A stretch of 64,000 nt of DNA, from contig JAIQDT010000838.1 of NCBI GenBank assembly GCA_021521415.1, positions 434,001 to 498,000 on the forward strand, read 5' to 3'. Made by a program: the position numbers and the translations under genes. The DNA comes from Bidens hawaiensis. Lineage: Eukaryota > Streptophyta > Magnoliopsida > Asterales > Asteraceae. Within the stretch, counting starts at the first letter, position 1; each line of letters begins with the position of its first letter. This document shows positions 34,718-46,936 of the stretch, in pieces. The notes below the pieces were generated by a model. That model did no database searches. It saw only the letters and a list, made by a program, of their open reading frames with translations, and had not been told where the DNA came from.

Positions 34718-35083
34718 ATGGCCTTTAAATTCGAGAAAAGGCACAATATGTGCGATCAGTTGGAGCTCGATGATGACAACCGGGATTTAGAGCTAATGAT
34801 AAACTTTTTGAAGAACTCTAACTTGAGAGTAGCTCTTACGGAAAGTCCAACTATTTAAAGGAACCATATTACAGATTTTTGGGGCTCGGCTACGTATGTG
34901 AATGATATTAATGGGGAAAGGATTGAGGCATCAGTCCTAAATAATGATATTGAGATCACAGAAGCATCAATACGAGATGCTTTGGAACTAAACAACAATT
35001 TCAATGCTCAGCCATCCTACTCTGTTCCCAGATTATTAAGAGTTTTTCAAGAAACTATGGGATACCAAGGTGGTGTGAAGGCG
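34718..35083 (+). pseudogene. copia post-pol gene, copy B, N-terminal part
   Basis: ATG at 34718 begins MAFKFEKRHNMCDQLELDD. The N-terminal domain (about 120 residues) has MINFLKNS, ITDFWGSATYV, INGERIEASV, EASIRDALEL and LLRVFQETMGYQGG, in the same order as copy A and recognisably as in family 1. One in-frame stop follows TESPTI. The reading frame is cut after GGVK by the LTR start TGATGTGG. The continuation is at 37917. Confidence 0.8.
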
Positions 35084-35479
35084 TGATGTGGTATGAATTA
35101 AACATAAATAAACTAAATATTTCCTCCACTTTGAGTTGCTTATAAGATGAGTTTTTAGTGAAAATTCCATTTTACCAGGTCATGTACGTATGTGAATGAT
35201 ATTAATGGGGAAAGGATTGAGGCATCGGTCCTAAATAATGATATTGAGATCACAGAAGCATCAATACGAGGTGCTTTGGAACTAAACGATAATTTCAATG
35301 CTCAGCCATCCTACTCTGTTCCCAGATTATTAAGAGTTTTTCAAGAAACTATGGGATACCAAGGTGGTGTGAAGGAGTGATGTGGTATGAATTAAACATA
35401 AATAAACTAAATATTTCCTCCATTTTGAGTTGCTTTTCAGATGAGTTTTTAGTGAAAATTACATTTTACCAGGTCATGT
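34892..35479 (+). repeat. 294-bp tandem duplication across the gene/LTR junction
   Basis: 34892-35185 and 35186-35479 are near-identical, each holding the end of the N-terminal domain plus the first 102 bases of the LTR. The duplication must post-date the LTR insertion. Confidence 0.9.
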
Positions 35480-37234
35480 TCAGATTTTGTTGGTTGAAGA
35501 AGTTATTTGTTTAAAATGATTAGCATGTGCCTAAAATGGTTTCTATTAATTAAACGGTGGCTAATTAAACTAGTTGGTTGTTAATTAATACCAAATTGAA
35601 TTCAGTAAAGGGGCTATGAAGTAAAATACAAGAATGTCAAATTAATTTTGCAATGACCAATGAATATGAGTTAATAACAATAAATATTTTGAGAGGCTTG
35701 CATATTTTGTGTTGCAAACCAAAATAATTCATTTAATTCCCACTATAATGTCATAATTGGATTCCATCAAGTTGAATTATTTATTTCATTCTATCACATA
35801 TTATGGTTTATATCACAGGCCTCTAGAAACAACGTTGAAGCCCATTTGAAATTAATGACGGTGTGGATTGGAGGGCCCACTAAAAAGCTCTAAAAGAAAA
35901 CGCATGGAAAAAAGGGCAGATCATCGAATTGAGGAATTCTTCTTATGGTGGCTGAAAACTATTATCATATTTTGGAGAAGTTAATAGATGCATTAAAAGA
36001 GGGTCGTCACTAGAGGAGATCACAAGAAATAGCAGTTCAAGTTCATTCAGCTTGGGGATTGAGTTCGTTGAACGTTTTTCTCATATTAATCTATTTGGTT
36101 TGAGCTCATTTATTTTTCTTTCTTTCACTTTATTGTCATGAATTCAAATAATTATGTCATTGTTTTTATGACTATGATTGGCTAAACCTTTTTAGTTATC
36201 TAGGCTTGTTTTGTGATTGATTAAGGGTTTAAACGGTTTGCGGGAATTGTTTATTGGGTTTTGATTAATTAAAAATTTTGATCAGATTTATTGGATGTTA
36301 TTTATGCGTATTTACTTCTGATTTGTGCTTGAATGAATGTATCACATGTCACTTGATTGAATGTCTTTTGATTATAGGTGCATGTTAGGGTTGTTTACTG
36401 TGTGTTTGCAACTTGCTTATGGTTTATTGAGCTCATACACCATAGAAACTGATTTTTTAGCATATTATTAGAAGTTTATATTCTTACTTGCTTAGATATC
36501 CGACGGGTGATAAGTTGTCGGGTTTGTCTTTGTTATTAGGGTTTTAGGTTAAACTGTCTGACAGGAAGTTTGCCTAGTTTCCTTAGTTTCACTGCTTACC
36601 CGTGTCCTTAGATCTCTTCTAGACCAGCCCGTGTACTTAGGTGCATTGGGATAGTGAAACCGACGGGTTAGCTGTTTTTTAGGGTAATTAATCATAATTG
36701 GTGAACTGATAAGGGAGCCAATAAGCCGGTGCTTTTAGATGATCTTTAGGATTTCCTCTTAGGTGACACCTTGAGAGTGATTAGGGATCCATTAGGTTTC
36801 CTAGGGTTCATATTTTTAGATTCCCAGTTCCAGTAGCATTTTCCCGTAACCGATAAAAGCCCGAGTCATCACAATTCGGATTCCTTGCCTAGGTAACGTC
36901 TTTCTCATTAGTGTTTTTGTCTAAGTTTTAGAATTTTAAGTTTAATTTATTAGTAAATTAGTCTAAGTAATAATTAGTTTTATAATAAAATAAATAAAAA
37001 TCCAAAAAGAATCTTTTCCTTAATTATTAGTTTATTTAGATTTTAGAATCTAAGTTCGTTAATTCAATAAGTGTCTCTAGGGTTCGATATTCCCGGACTT
37101 CCCATAACTCTTCTACACCCGATAGGTTCACTTGCCTGTTGCTAGTGGTTTGGTTTAGGGTATTCTTGGTTTTTATTACTCGTTGTGCTAGGTTATAAAT
37201 TGTAATATTTTGATATACCACTTTTGGCGCATCA
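35378..37234 (+). mobile_element. Athila-like LTR in the post-pol gene (about 1857 bp)
   Basis: Starts TGATGTGG (a partial first copy at 35084 due to the 294-bp duplication) and ends GGCGCATCA just before the PBS. Non-coding. All three Athila-like LTRs in the window start TGAT. The start is inferred from loss of alignment with copy A. Confidence 0.7.
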
Positions 37235-37240
37235 AGTTTT

Positions 37241-37258
37241 TGGCGCCGCTGCCGGGGA
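37241..37258 (+). other. primer binding site, tRNA-Asp type
   Basis: TGGCGCCGCTGCCGGGGA, seven bases after the LTR end; the Athila-type site. Confidence 0.85.
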
Positions 37259-37430
37259 CACTTGGTAATTGGCGCATTAGATTCTATTTTCTTTTTCTTT
37301 GTTTTTAGTTTTAGTTTAAATAATTAGATTTTATTTTATTTAGTTACTTAATTGCTCTTTATTGCTATCTGTGATTTGTGTGCTTTAGGGATAAGCTTGG
37401 GTCTTCACGATTTTATTTGTTTTTCAGCGT

Positions 37431-37916
37431 ATGCGACGTGCTCGTTCGCTAGGACCACTAGTGTTCACTGTTTCTGAGGAACCCGAGAGAGATTTTTGTG
37501 AGCGTCGTAGGGAGCTTCGGGAGATTACACGTGCTCTACGCGAAAGAAAGGTACACGTTTCAGATTCCACGTTAGATATGGATGACGCTATTCCCCCTAG
37601 GCGTACGGTTCACTCGAGAGCGAATGAGGGAGTTACGGGGAGACGGTCTGCTATCACATGTCCGGCGATGCCCGATGCTAATAACTGGCAGATTCAGACC
37701 AACATCATGAATTCTATTACTAATTCATCCCCATTTCACGGACTTGAAGACGAGGACGCGCCGGGCCATCTAAACAAATTCACTCGCATCTGCGACACTT
37801 TTCATATCGCCAACGCTTCTATCTACCTTAATATTTTTCCATTTTCTCTAGAGGGTTGAGCTTCATCATGGTCGGAAAACCTTCCCCCTGGGTCCATCAC
37901 TACCTGGGACGAACTT
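37431..37916 (+). pseudogene. Athila-like gag, N-terminal fragment
   Basis: ATG at 37431 after a TTTTTCAG acceptor-like sequence. MRRARSLGPL start, an Arg/Glu-rich stretch, then NNWQIQTNIMNSI, FHGLEDEDAPGHLNKF, FPFSLEG, a stop, and PPGSITTWDELQ. This is the standard Athila Gag order. It ends within gag and is joined directly to the copia gene at about 37916, so the rest of this element and its 3' LTR are gone. Confidence 0.85.
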
Positions 37917-40900
37917 CAAGGAGAGGGACTTGGACATTATTGAGCAAGGAACTCGGGACACTCATAGTGGCAATCTTATACCAGCAGCCTTTCAATGTTT
38001 CAAGATTTATCTTTCAAGGGTTGGTATCAACTGCGGAAAAACAAGTCCATCAGCGATTTCTAATGTATCCTCGTTTCCTACAAATTTTGATAAACAGTGC
38101 GTTACCAGATATTCAAAGAACAGGAGAAATTTTGAAGTTACAAGACCCCAACATCTGCAAACGCATGAAAGACGCTTAAAGTAAATTTGTTGATAATGAT
38201 GATTGGGATGTACTTCCACGGTTGCTTGTGCCAGTACTAGGTGCTATTGATGTGCCTTGAATCCCCGAAAACAGTGATGATGATGTGAACGATGATGATG
38301 AAGATAATGGGGACAGTGGTCCAGATGGTGAAAATGCCATGGTTGTTGGTGGAAATGATGATGAACAATAAGCTGTTGAAGGGAATGTACCTATGATTGA
38401 ACAATCCACTCAGGAAGGAGATGTTGCAGATTTGGAAGTATGTGAAGAAACAAATGAACCAGTTGAGGGTGGAGCTGCAGAAGATGTGGATGACGACATA
38501 TTTGTAGCAAATGTTGTATCAGATGTTGCTGAAACCATCAACAAGATAACTCCACCAGACTCACCACCACCTGAGATTCACAATGATGACACAGACTCCT
38601 TTGACCTCAATGATGTAACTGACAATGTTTATTCCTCTCCAGCTATAGCTGAACCTGCCTTATCTGATGCTGAACAAATTGATGCCACTCATGTCCCTAC
38701 ACCACCTACATCTCAACTACAAGATCCACTTCATACCTCACCACCTCAACCATCCTAACCCATTCAAGTCACACACATTCCAACACCACCATCTTGCCCA
38801 GTAAAAGGTCAACCTGCAACTACCACTACCCCAACAACTCAATCAATTCCATCTTCTGAACCTTATAAAGTACCATCCCCTGAAACAGCTGAATCAGAAC
38901 CCTTCTCTGAATCCCGCACCAAAGCCAAATCAAGAAACCCCACCTTCAAGCCCAAATCTGTATGATATTGTCTGTGAAAATGCTAAACTTGAATTTGAAA
39001 ATATTATGCTGAGAGAGAGGAATGCGGTTTTGGATTTAAGGAACAAAGCTTTGGAGGCTGCATTAAATGAATCTCTCTTGAAAATTCGAACCCTAGAGGG
39101 GCAGTCTGAGGTTGAGAAGATCTCAGATGCACCAAAACAAGGGGATAATATTGAATGTGCAGAAGGTTTAAAAATAATTGGAAAATTATATGAAAGTTCT
39201 GATGAAGAAGTTATGGAGGTTGGACCATCAGATGCGCTAAAATTGATAAATCAAGCATATGAAGATGGAGAATCTGGTGATGAGGGGGAGGGTGAAACTG
39301 AAGAGGATAAGATGAAAAGGAAAGAAAAAGGGAAAGGGATTGCCTTTACAGATGATGACTTACATCCCTTGTCCCAACACAAAGTTCAATCTGATGATAT
39401 ACTTCACAAAGAAAATGTGATTGATCCTGACGTAGCAGAAGTTGAATATGTCAAGACTGCCATAAGATTAATGAATGAAGATTTGGAGTCTTTGGATAGA
39501 AAAGATGAGGAGGAAATACCTTAAGAAGTGCTTGAAGTACTAATAAACATGAAGAAGAAATAAAAGGAGGATGAAAGAAAGATGAAGGAGGCAGATTAGG
39601 CAATTAAAGGCACACTGGATTCTTTAAGAGCAAATCTGAATGTTGATGAACAAGAGAGTACATAATCTGAAGAGCCAGTGACAACTGAGCTTGAAGAGCC
39701 CATGGAAACTGAACTTGAACACCTGAATCTGAACCTGTTAATACTAAGATGGAAACTGATAATGAACAAGAAACTGGTCTGGGAGTAAGAGAAGAACCCA
39801 AGAGGGATGAGGCGCTAAAGATGCCATGGAATGTGTATGTCAAGTACAATTCTCAATTGGTAATGCTCAGGACACATTTTGACATTCTCCTACATCCTGA
39901 AGAATTTAGACCGGAAACTATGGCTGTAGCAAGAAGAGCTCAAGAAGAACATAGACAAGAACAGTGGAAGAAAAGCCAACTCCTGATTAAGGACAAACCT
40001 AAGCCAACAGTAAGTGAAATCTGTGATGAAGAGGATCTTAGAACAGAACCAATAACATAAGAGATTGATGATGAAGAATCTAAGACCTCTGAGTCAATTG
40101 ATAAGGAAATTATAATTGAAGAGCTAGAAGCTAAAGTGACACAACTTGACACACCCACTCCATCTCAATCACCTTTGAAAAGAAAAGAATCAGCTGAGAC
40201 AGAAACACCTAAGTCCAAAAGACAAAAATCAGTGAAGGTGATGGTGTACAAACAAAGATTGGATAAGCTTGAAGAAAGGAAAAGGGCTCAATCTGCAAGT
40301 AATGAAGAACCAATGATTGAGGCTCTCCATAATCTTGAAGAAACAATTGACTTAAAAGATGAGAATGAAGATGATGAGGGGTCAAAGGATTCTGAAGAAG
40401 AAAATCAAGATAGAGCTTATTTGATAAGTTTTGAATATGATCTGAAATATCTCCAAAGACTATCAAAGGAAGCTATAGCCAAAGAAGCTGAGGGTTGGAG
40501 AAAAAGGGATACCTGGAGGGAATTCTTGATAAAGGCTGGTTACAAGCCTACATTTCTGAACTTACAATCATTTGATTCGATTGATAAACTTTACAAGAAA
40601 GCCCTTGTGGATGACATGGCGAATATTGTTGAAAAGGCAAACAAAAGAAGAAGGACAAGCGGAGATACTGAGTATGAATCTATGAAGGAGAAGCATAAGG
40701 ACATTCAGTTTTTGCAAATTCATGGTTTTCAATACAATTCATTGATCAAACTCAGTCTGGAAGAATTGAAAAAGAAAGTTCAAAGTGTCAAAGACTCCTA
40801 CAAAAGTCAAAAAGTGTCTGCTGATTGTGAAAGAGAAAATAATTTGAAGGCACAAATGGAAAAGGAGAGAATGGAGTCTGAGAAGAAAGAAGCTGAAGCT

Positions 40901-41962
40901 AAAGAATGGTTTCAAGACCCTCAGAGAGTCCAAACCTTAAAGGATATAGTAATGGACAAGGGTATGACTGAAGAGGAGTTCAATACAATGCCCCATGCTC
41001 AACTACTGGAAATAGACAAAAGAGAGCAAAGAATGTATATGGAGACTGAAAGAAAATTGGAGGAGGGTAGAAGGAAAATGGATGAATTAGTTAGAGCTGA
41101 AATGATGGGTGCTCTACACAGGAAGGGTGTTGGTATGGGAAGATTGATTTCTCAAACTGATGAAACAATTAAAAGATGGTATGTAGAGGAGGGACTCGAT
41201 ACATTAAAGACAACTCAGTAAGGGAGCTTGAGTAGAACCCCAAGGTCTGAGAGTGTGAGGCCTGTGCCACCAACAAATTTAAATCTGCCCACACATCTCT
41301 TCTTCGACAAAAGATCCAAGACCTTGAGGGTTATTACTGAAGATAAAGAAGAAACTCTCATCATCTTTAGAGATGATTTGAGAAACTTTTCAAAAGAACA
41401 GCTGAAGAGAATGGCCGAACTGGACTTACACGATAATCAAAACAGAAGACAACTGATCGGACAACAAAGAAATGATCTTTCCAAGTTCCTCAAAGAACAA
41501 GCAGAAAAGGGATTCCCTTTTCTCAACCAGAGAAGGAAAGAAATAAGCAGTCAAGCAGAGAGGGACAAAAGGAACAAAAGAATAAACGAAGTACATATTC
41601 AGGAGCTCTCTCTGTTTGAAGATAAGAGAAGGAAATCCCAAGCAAGCAGCTCGCATGGAAAAAGAAAAACTTTGAAGGAGTGCTTAGCTATGAGGGAAGA
41701 GATGAAAGAACCAAACTCAGTTGTGCAGATTAATGGAAGAATTACTTTTATCTCATATAACCAGCATAATGACTCAATTTCACAGAGGAATGCGTCGGGA
41801 TTGCCTATAGCGGTGATTAGAAATGATGGGGATCTTAAATTCATGCACCCTCAAGATCTACAAGACTTAATTGATGCCGAATTCCCCATTGATTCCTCTG
41901 ATGCTGTGGAACTAGACATGATTAAACAAAGGCCAGCCCTTGTCAAGCAAATGAAAGAATAA
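37917..41962 (+). pseudogene. copia post-pol gene, copy B, remaining part
   Basis: Resumes with RRGTWTLLSKELGT, QPFNVSRFIF and KQVHQRFLMYPRFLQI (to 38179), then an acidic region (38180-38560), a Pro/Ser/Thr-rich linker (38560-38940), a coiled coil with ENIMLRERNAVLDLRNKALE (about 38990-39110), an acidic part, and Lys/Glu-rich coiled coils (40136-41221, 361 open codons). The C-terminal domain (41228-41962, 244 open codons) carries SKTLRVITEDKEETLIIF and ISYNQHNDSI. Stops near 38179, 38259, 38370, 38758, 39524 and 41221 and shifts near 38965 and 39735 break it. About 30 residues at the insertion point are lost. Longer frames survive than in copy A. Confidence 0.8.
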
Positions 41963-42221
41963 TCTGACACAAGGAGGAGGAAGAGAAGATAGCAGAATGG
42001 AGCTCAAAGAAAATCAATTTTATTTCTGTTTATCTTTGTAATTTTGTTATTTTGTAATTGATGTAAAAATACTTTGATGTGTAATGCCCAAGAGGCAGAA
42101 TTCCTATTTATGTAATGAAATGACATGTTTTTAAATGATATATCTATGATGTCTGATACATGTGTAACTCTATGCAGGTATGTTTTGGTGCATCTGAGCT
42201 TGTTCCAATCTAGTTGGAGAT

Positions 42222-43272
42222 TGTTTAGTCAGATTTTTGATAAGAAAGATTGGAATCTTCTCAACCTACTCAGAAAACGGCTAAGTATGGACTTCGAGCA
42301 AGCCTAGACGATCGAGCATGGTTTTACTACTTCGAGCAAGGTCGTCATAACCTTAAATGGTTAAATTCTTCTAAGTGTTAAGGCTTCGAGCAAGCTACAC
42401 TTCAACGAGCAAGAGTGTTCTTCTATCGAGCATGGATTGCCAATCGAGCAAACATCTTGATCATACAAGTTTTAACCAAGTGTTACGAGCACAGGAGGAT
42501 CGAGCACATGGGGACAAGCATGGATGCAATAAAAAGATGTCACGTGATCAAAGCAAGGACTTCGAGCACAGTTCAGTTCCCCGAGCAAGATTTACATCCG
42601 AGCATGCTAAAGATTGCTGAATAAGAAGACCGAAGACATCAAGAAGAATGAGCTTGCTCGATGGACTAGTTCGAGCAAAGCATGGATTAGTAAAGAGGAA
42701 TGAAACTTGCTGGAGGAGAATATCTTTACTGAAGATATTCTAAGTAATGTATGCTCGAGGAGAATCATCAAGCACATTTAGTGTAGTGAGTCTGCTCGAG
42801 CAAGATTGTTATCTTGCTCGAGGACTCAACACTTGTATTATTTTGTATTTCATTATGTAATGATTAGGAACTTCTAGAAGGAATGTCAGGGTCTATAAAT
42901 AGGGTCCTAGGTTTCCATTTAAAAAAAGTGAACGGACGGAAACGGATAAGGACGCACACAATACGAGAAACATTCCAAAAGAATGTTCTATTTTTGTTTC
43001 CTCGTACTGCCACCGTCGCCGCCGTCATGCACGAAACCCTAGACATTCCTTTCACTGTTTCATTAATGACTCATTTAATATAGTGAATCTTTGTCTTTGA
43101 ATGTGCTCTTACTGATTATTTATTATCATTTCGTGTTTGTTATTTTCACTCCTTCGTTCCCACTTGTTGGATATCCTGATTCCGCCGGTATATTCAATAG
43201 GCCTTTGGGTAACAGAGTTGGTGTGATCTTGTCAACCTTTTCTAAGGTTTCACCCGACTCACGGTCCTGACA
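42222..43272 (+). mobile_element. copia LTR, TCGAGCA family, copy B (1051 bp)
   Basis: TGTTTAGTC to GGTCCTGACA, matching 14653-15676. Fourteen CGAGCA and four TGCTCG occur at 42290-42830, all upstream of the TATA box. No PBS follows, so it is a 3' LTR. The purine tract before it is degenerate (TTGGAGA against GGGGGGGAGA in copy A). Confidence 0.9.
42894..42901 (+). promoter_or_regulatory. LTR TATA box, copy B
   Basis: TATAAATA before GGGTCCTAGG; homologous to 15336-15343. Confidence 0.75.
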
Positions 43273-44117
43273 AAAACTCATAGAATGATCAGTAACTTCA
43301 AGAAAAAACCAAGTAAACTCGCTAAAATCATGAACCGATCATATCAAACCATTTCAACCTTAAAACCTTCATATCAACGGATTGAAGATAGATTTCGGTT
43401 AGCGTTTCTTAACTCTTGAAGAGATCCACTTGAAGATTTGATAGAGACAAGATAAGATTGATAGATGAGAGTAGGTGAGAGATTTGATGTTTAAAAGTCT
43501 CTAGAATGAACAATGATGATCAAAGAATGCCTTTTAAACTTCTGGATTCATCTATTAGGGCCGAGATCCTTTATGGGTCGAGAACACTATTTTGGGCCGA
43601 GAACATAGTAAAAGAAAATTTGTTGGGCCAAACAGAAATACCTTGGGCCAATTGGACCAGGCCGAGAACAAAAATACCCTTTGGACCAAACAGACTGGCC
43701 CACAACTCAAGACTAGCAGTTGTCAAAGTTTTATGATTAAAAATAATCCCAAATCATGAAAAATTGATTTCTGAAAGACATCTGTTTCGACACAAGTACA
43801 AATGAAAAAAAATTAAAATTAAAATAAAATTGGAATAAAAACTAAATTAAAACAAAAATAATTTACCTATCTAATAGATTTATCATATATTGGGATCAAA
43901 TTTCAGCTGTTAAAAACAACTACCCTTTTCAAGAAAAGATCCGAACATGAAATCATATTGATTAAGATACTTTCACAATGATCCATTTTGATCAACATTA
44001 TTGTGACATAGTGAAAAGGTTAATGGCAGGTAATTATCATGATTTTCATGCGCCAGTGATACGATTAAATTCAGTTAGGCATAAATCTTATACGGACATC
44101 ACTTATGGACTTATGAT
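43273..44117 (-). other. spacer of a minus-strand copia remnant (family 3)
   Basis: Non-coding. Holds a cluster of GGGCCGAGA/GGGCCAA words (43558-43700). Downstream on the minus strand is a leader-like CT-rich stretch (43540-43400); the expected gene is cut off by the copy B LTR. Confidence 0.5.
43558..43700 (-). repeat. GGGCCGAGA / GGGCCAA motif cluster
   Basis: Seven variants in about 140 bp: GGGCCGAGATC, GGGTCGAGAAC, GGGCCGAGAAC, TGGGCCAAAC, TGGGCCAATT, AGGCCGAGAAC and TGGACCAAAC. Its place downstream of pol and of the conserved block parallels the TCGAGCA cluster. Confidence 0.55.
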
Positions 44118-44755
44118 ACCCCTTATCTCTTCTCAAAGCTTATTTGGCTTTTCCCAGATCACCCCAATTTGACTCCAACCCCCTAGTGCTTGATTAAAGA
44201 ATTTTCTTTATACAAAAAAATTTTAAGCTTTAAGGTTGAACGTTTGACTTACATGTCGTCCGGACTTACAAGCCTTACATTCAGGGTGTTTAGGACTTAC
44301 TTGTATGCCCCACCCCTGTAGTTCCCTGGTGCCCTTTTAAGCTTATAAAAAATTTGAACACTCATAATTTAAAATTAATTTTCTTTTATATATATATACA
44401 CACACATATATATAAACACACTTTTAGCGATCAAGACACTAACGGGCTCGCGTATGACTAGGTAATTACTTTTCTTCCTATCGTTCGGAGAGATGTATTT
44501 AGGGACATGCAAACGTATTCAAAATGACTCTTCACGATAAGTTTAACAGATTTACTTTATATCACTTCAAACTTTTACTTATCATGGAAAACTACCATAC
44601 ACATCAATAACTGTTCAAAAGCCTTTTTAGCCTAATCACTTCACTCGTTAGGCACACATAATCAATTTACTATCATTCTCAAATGTTGGATCAATTTCCT
44701 TTTTAAAAAATATTTGAGCTTCTAATAAGCTTTAGCTGAATAATAATATCACTTC
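44118..44755 (-). other. conserved non-coding block downstream of copia pol, second copy
   Basis: Aligns with 31085-31800 although the flanking motif clusters differ. Contains an AT/CA microsatellite near 44386-44420. Confidence 0.7.
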
Positions 44756-45221
44756 CCAGATGATAACTCCGAAGACAATATGAAATTCAATCACCCCAGT
44801 CACCTTCAGTTTTTAGGTGAATGACTATCTCATGTGTCTACAGGTAGACGATAGGACCAAACACATAATAATATATATGTCCCTCAAACTTAGGTAGCCG
44901 ACATATTTTTCAGTGAAAGAACTTAAACCGATAGTTAAACCAAAAAAGTTTTTTTTTATGTTCAGTCGTCCCGGTCACTTTCAGTCCTAAGGTTAATGGC
45001 TATCCCATGAGTCAAGAGTTGATAACGGAACCAAACATATGAAATATGTCCGTTGAACTTGAGTAACCGACGTAAGATTAAACAATAGAACAAAACAATT
45101 TTTTTAAATGACACACACACACACTCTTTTTGTATTTTTCTTTTTCTCCCCCAAAATTTGTACATAAAAGATAATAGGCAAAAAAAATTTTATGTACAAA
45201 TTTAAACCTCAAAAAAAATAC
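44756..45221 (-). repeat. two related units of about 170 bp
   Basis: 44790-44905 and 44960-45080 share GTCACNTTCAGT, TAATGNCTATC, CATGNGTC, ACCAAACA and GTAACCGAC/GTAGCCGAC. Otherwise non-coding. Confidence 0.55.
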
Positions 45222-46936
45222 TCAGTCTTCAAAACGTAACATCTTATGAAACCCTACAACGACATTGAATCTGGCTGTTCCGACCGGTTTCGTAAATAGG
45301 TCCGCCACATTATTATCAGTGTGGACCTATTCAAGATGAATTAACTTCCGGTCATAACAGTCACGAATAAAATGAATTTTGATATCGATGTGCTTGGTTT
45401 TAGAGTGCTGAACCGGGTTTTTAACAATGGCAATTGCAGCATCATTATAACAAAAAATAGGAGTATCAAGAAATTCCAAACCGTTGTCCAGCAGTTGATG
45501 TTGCATCCATATAACATGTGAACAGCAGGCAGAAGCAGCAACATATTCAGCCTCAGAAATGCTTGTAGACACCGTTTGTTATTTCTTGCATTGCCATGAG
45601 ATGAGCTGATCCCCCAACAATTGACATCCAGCAAACGTTGATTTCTTGTCAATATCATCACCTCCATAATTGCTGTCAGCAAAAGCATACAGATCAAATT
45701 CTGAATTCTTGGGATACCAAAGACCAAGCATACAGATATCTAAAATACGTTTAACAGCAATTAAATGAGAAAGTTTAGGATTAGCCTGGAAACGAGCACA
45801 CTGACATGCTTCGAACATGATGTCAGGGTGACTGGCGGTAAGATACACCAAGGACCCGATCATCGATCGATAGTACGTTTGATCTACGGGTTTCCTGTCA
45901 GGATCTGATGAAAGAAGAGGTCTTTCAGCCATAGGAGTCGCCGCACTTTTGGAATCTTGAAACTCAAATTTTGCCAACATATCCTCGACGTATTTTCCCT
46001 GATGTAGTAGTATGCTTGTCGAGCTTTGACAAACTTGCAGACCCAGAAACATTGTCATCTCCCCCAACGAGCTCATCTCAAACCTTTTCTTCATCACTTC
46101 CTCAAAGTCAAAACAGAGAGCAGTGCAGGTAGAACCGAAGATGATGTCATCCACATAAATTTGAACCAAAATCAGATCCTTTCCAACAGTCTTTATGAAC
46201 AGTGTTTGATCAATGGTTCCACGCTTATACCCATGCTCCAAAAGATGAGCTGTCAACGTCGCATACCATACTCGAGGAGCTTGATGAAGGCCGTAGAGAG
46301 CCTTGTCCAACTTGTAGACATGCGAAGGATACTTGGAATCCATAAAACCCGGTGGCTGATCCACAAAAATTTCTTCCTTCGCTTCACCATAAAGAAATGT
46401 TGTCTTGACATCCATCTGATAGACTGTGAAACCCATGTATGATGCATGAGCCAAAAAGATCCGAATGGCCTCAAGACGAACCAATGGAGCGTACACCTCG
46501 GTATAGTCTAACCCTTCAACCTTACGAAAACCATGAACCACCAGCCTTGCCTTGTTTCAAACAATGACCCCAGAGTCATCCTGCTTGTTGCGAAAAACCC
46601 ATCTCATATCCAGCAACTTTTTCCCAGCGGGTAGTTCGATTAACCTCCAAACCTTGAGTTTTCAAACTGATTTAGTTCCTCATGCATGGTGTCAAACCAT
46701 CTTGGTTCTTGCAGAGCCATGTCTACCATCTTGGGCTCGATTTGTGAAATGAAGCAAGAATATAAGCAGTTGTTGATTGTTCCGGTCTGGCTTCTAGTTG
46801 AGACGCCAGCTTCAAAAGGACGAATAATACTGTCAATGGGCTGATCCAGTTGAATTCTTAATGGAATAGAGTGATTAGGAACAAAACATTTTTCTGGTAA
46901 ATTAGTTGGATCTTCGAGAGCTTCAGAGAGAGGGTT
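45222..46936 (-). pseudogene. copia pol fragment (RT to RNase H), family 3
   Basis: From the right: NPLSEALE and MHEELNQFE before RT (46640-46930), a frame break near 46640 and another near 46541, then a 320-codon open stretch (45579-46541) with [65 protein letters not shown] and ARFQANPKLSH. After a stop comes RNase H: STSISEAEYVAASAC, HSKTKHIDIKIHFIRD, a stop, then NVADLFTKP, ending near 45222. The YVDD catalytic motif is intact, but the stops rule out activity. It is cut on its 5' side by the Athila-like LTR at 46937. Confidence 0.85.

Larger units (their letters stand above)
34051..43272 (+). mobile_element. Ty1/copia element, TCGAGCA family, copy B (3' half plus LTR)
   Basis: Same layout as copy A: motif cluster, internal promoter, leader introns, post-pol gene, polypurine-like tract and a 1051-bp LTR. 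The gene is split by an Athila-like fragment (35084-37916). Pol of this copy is missing; the left neighbour is pol of an oppositely oriented relative. Confidence 0.85.
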
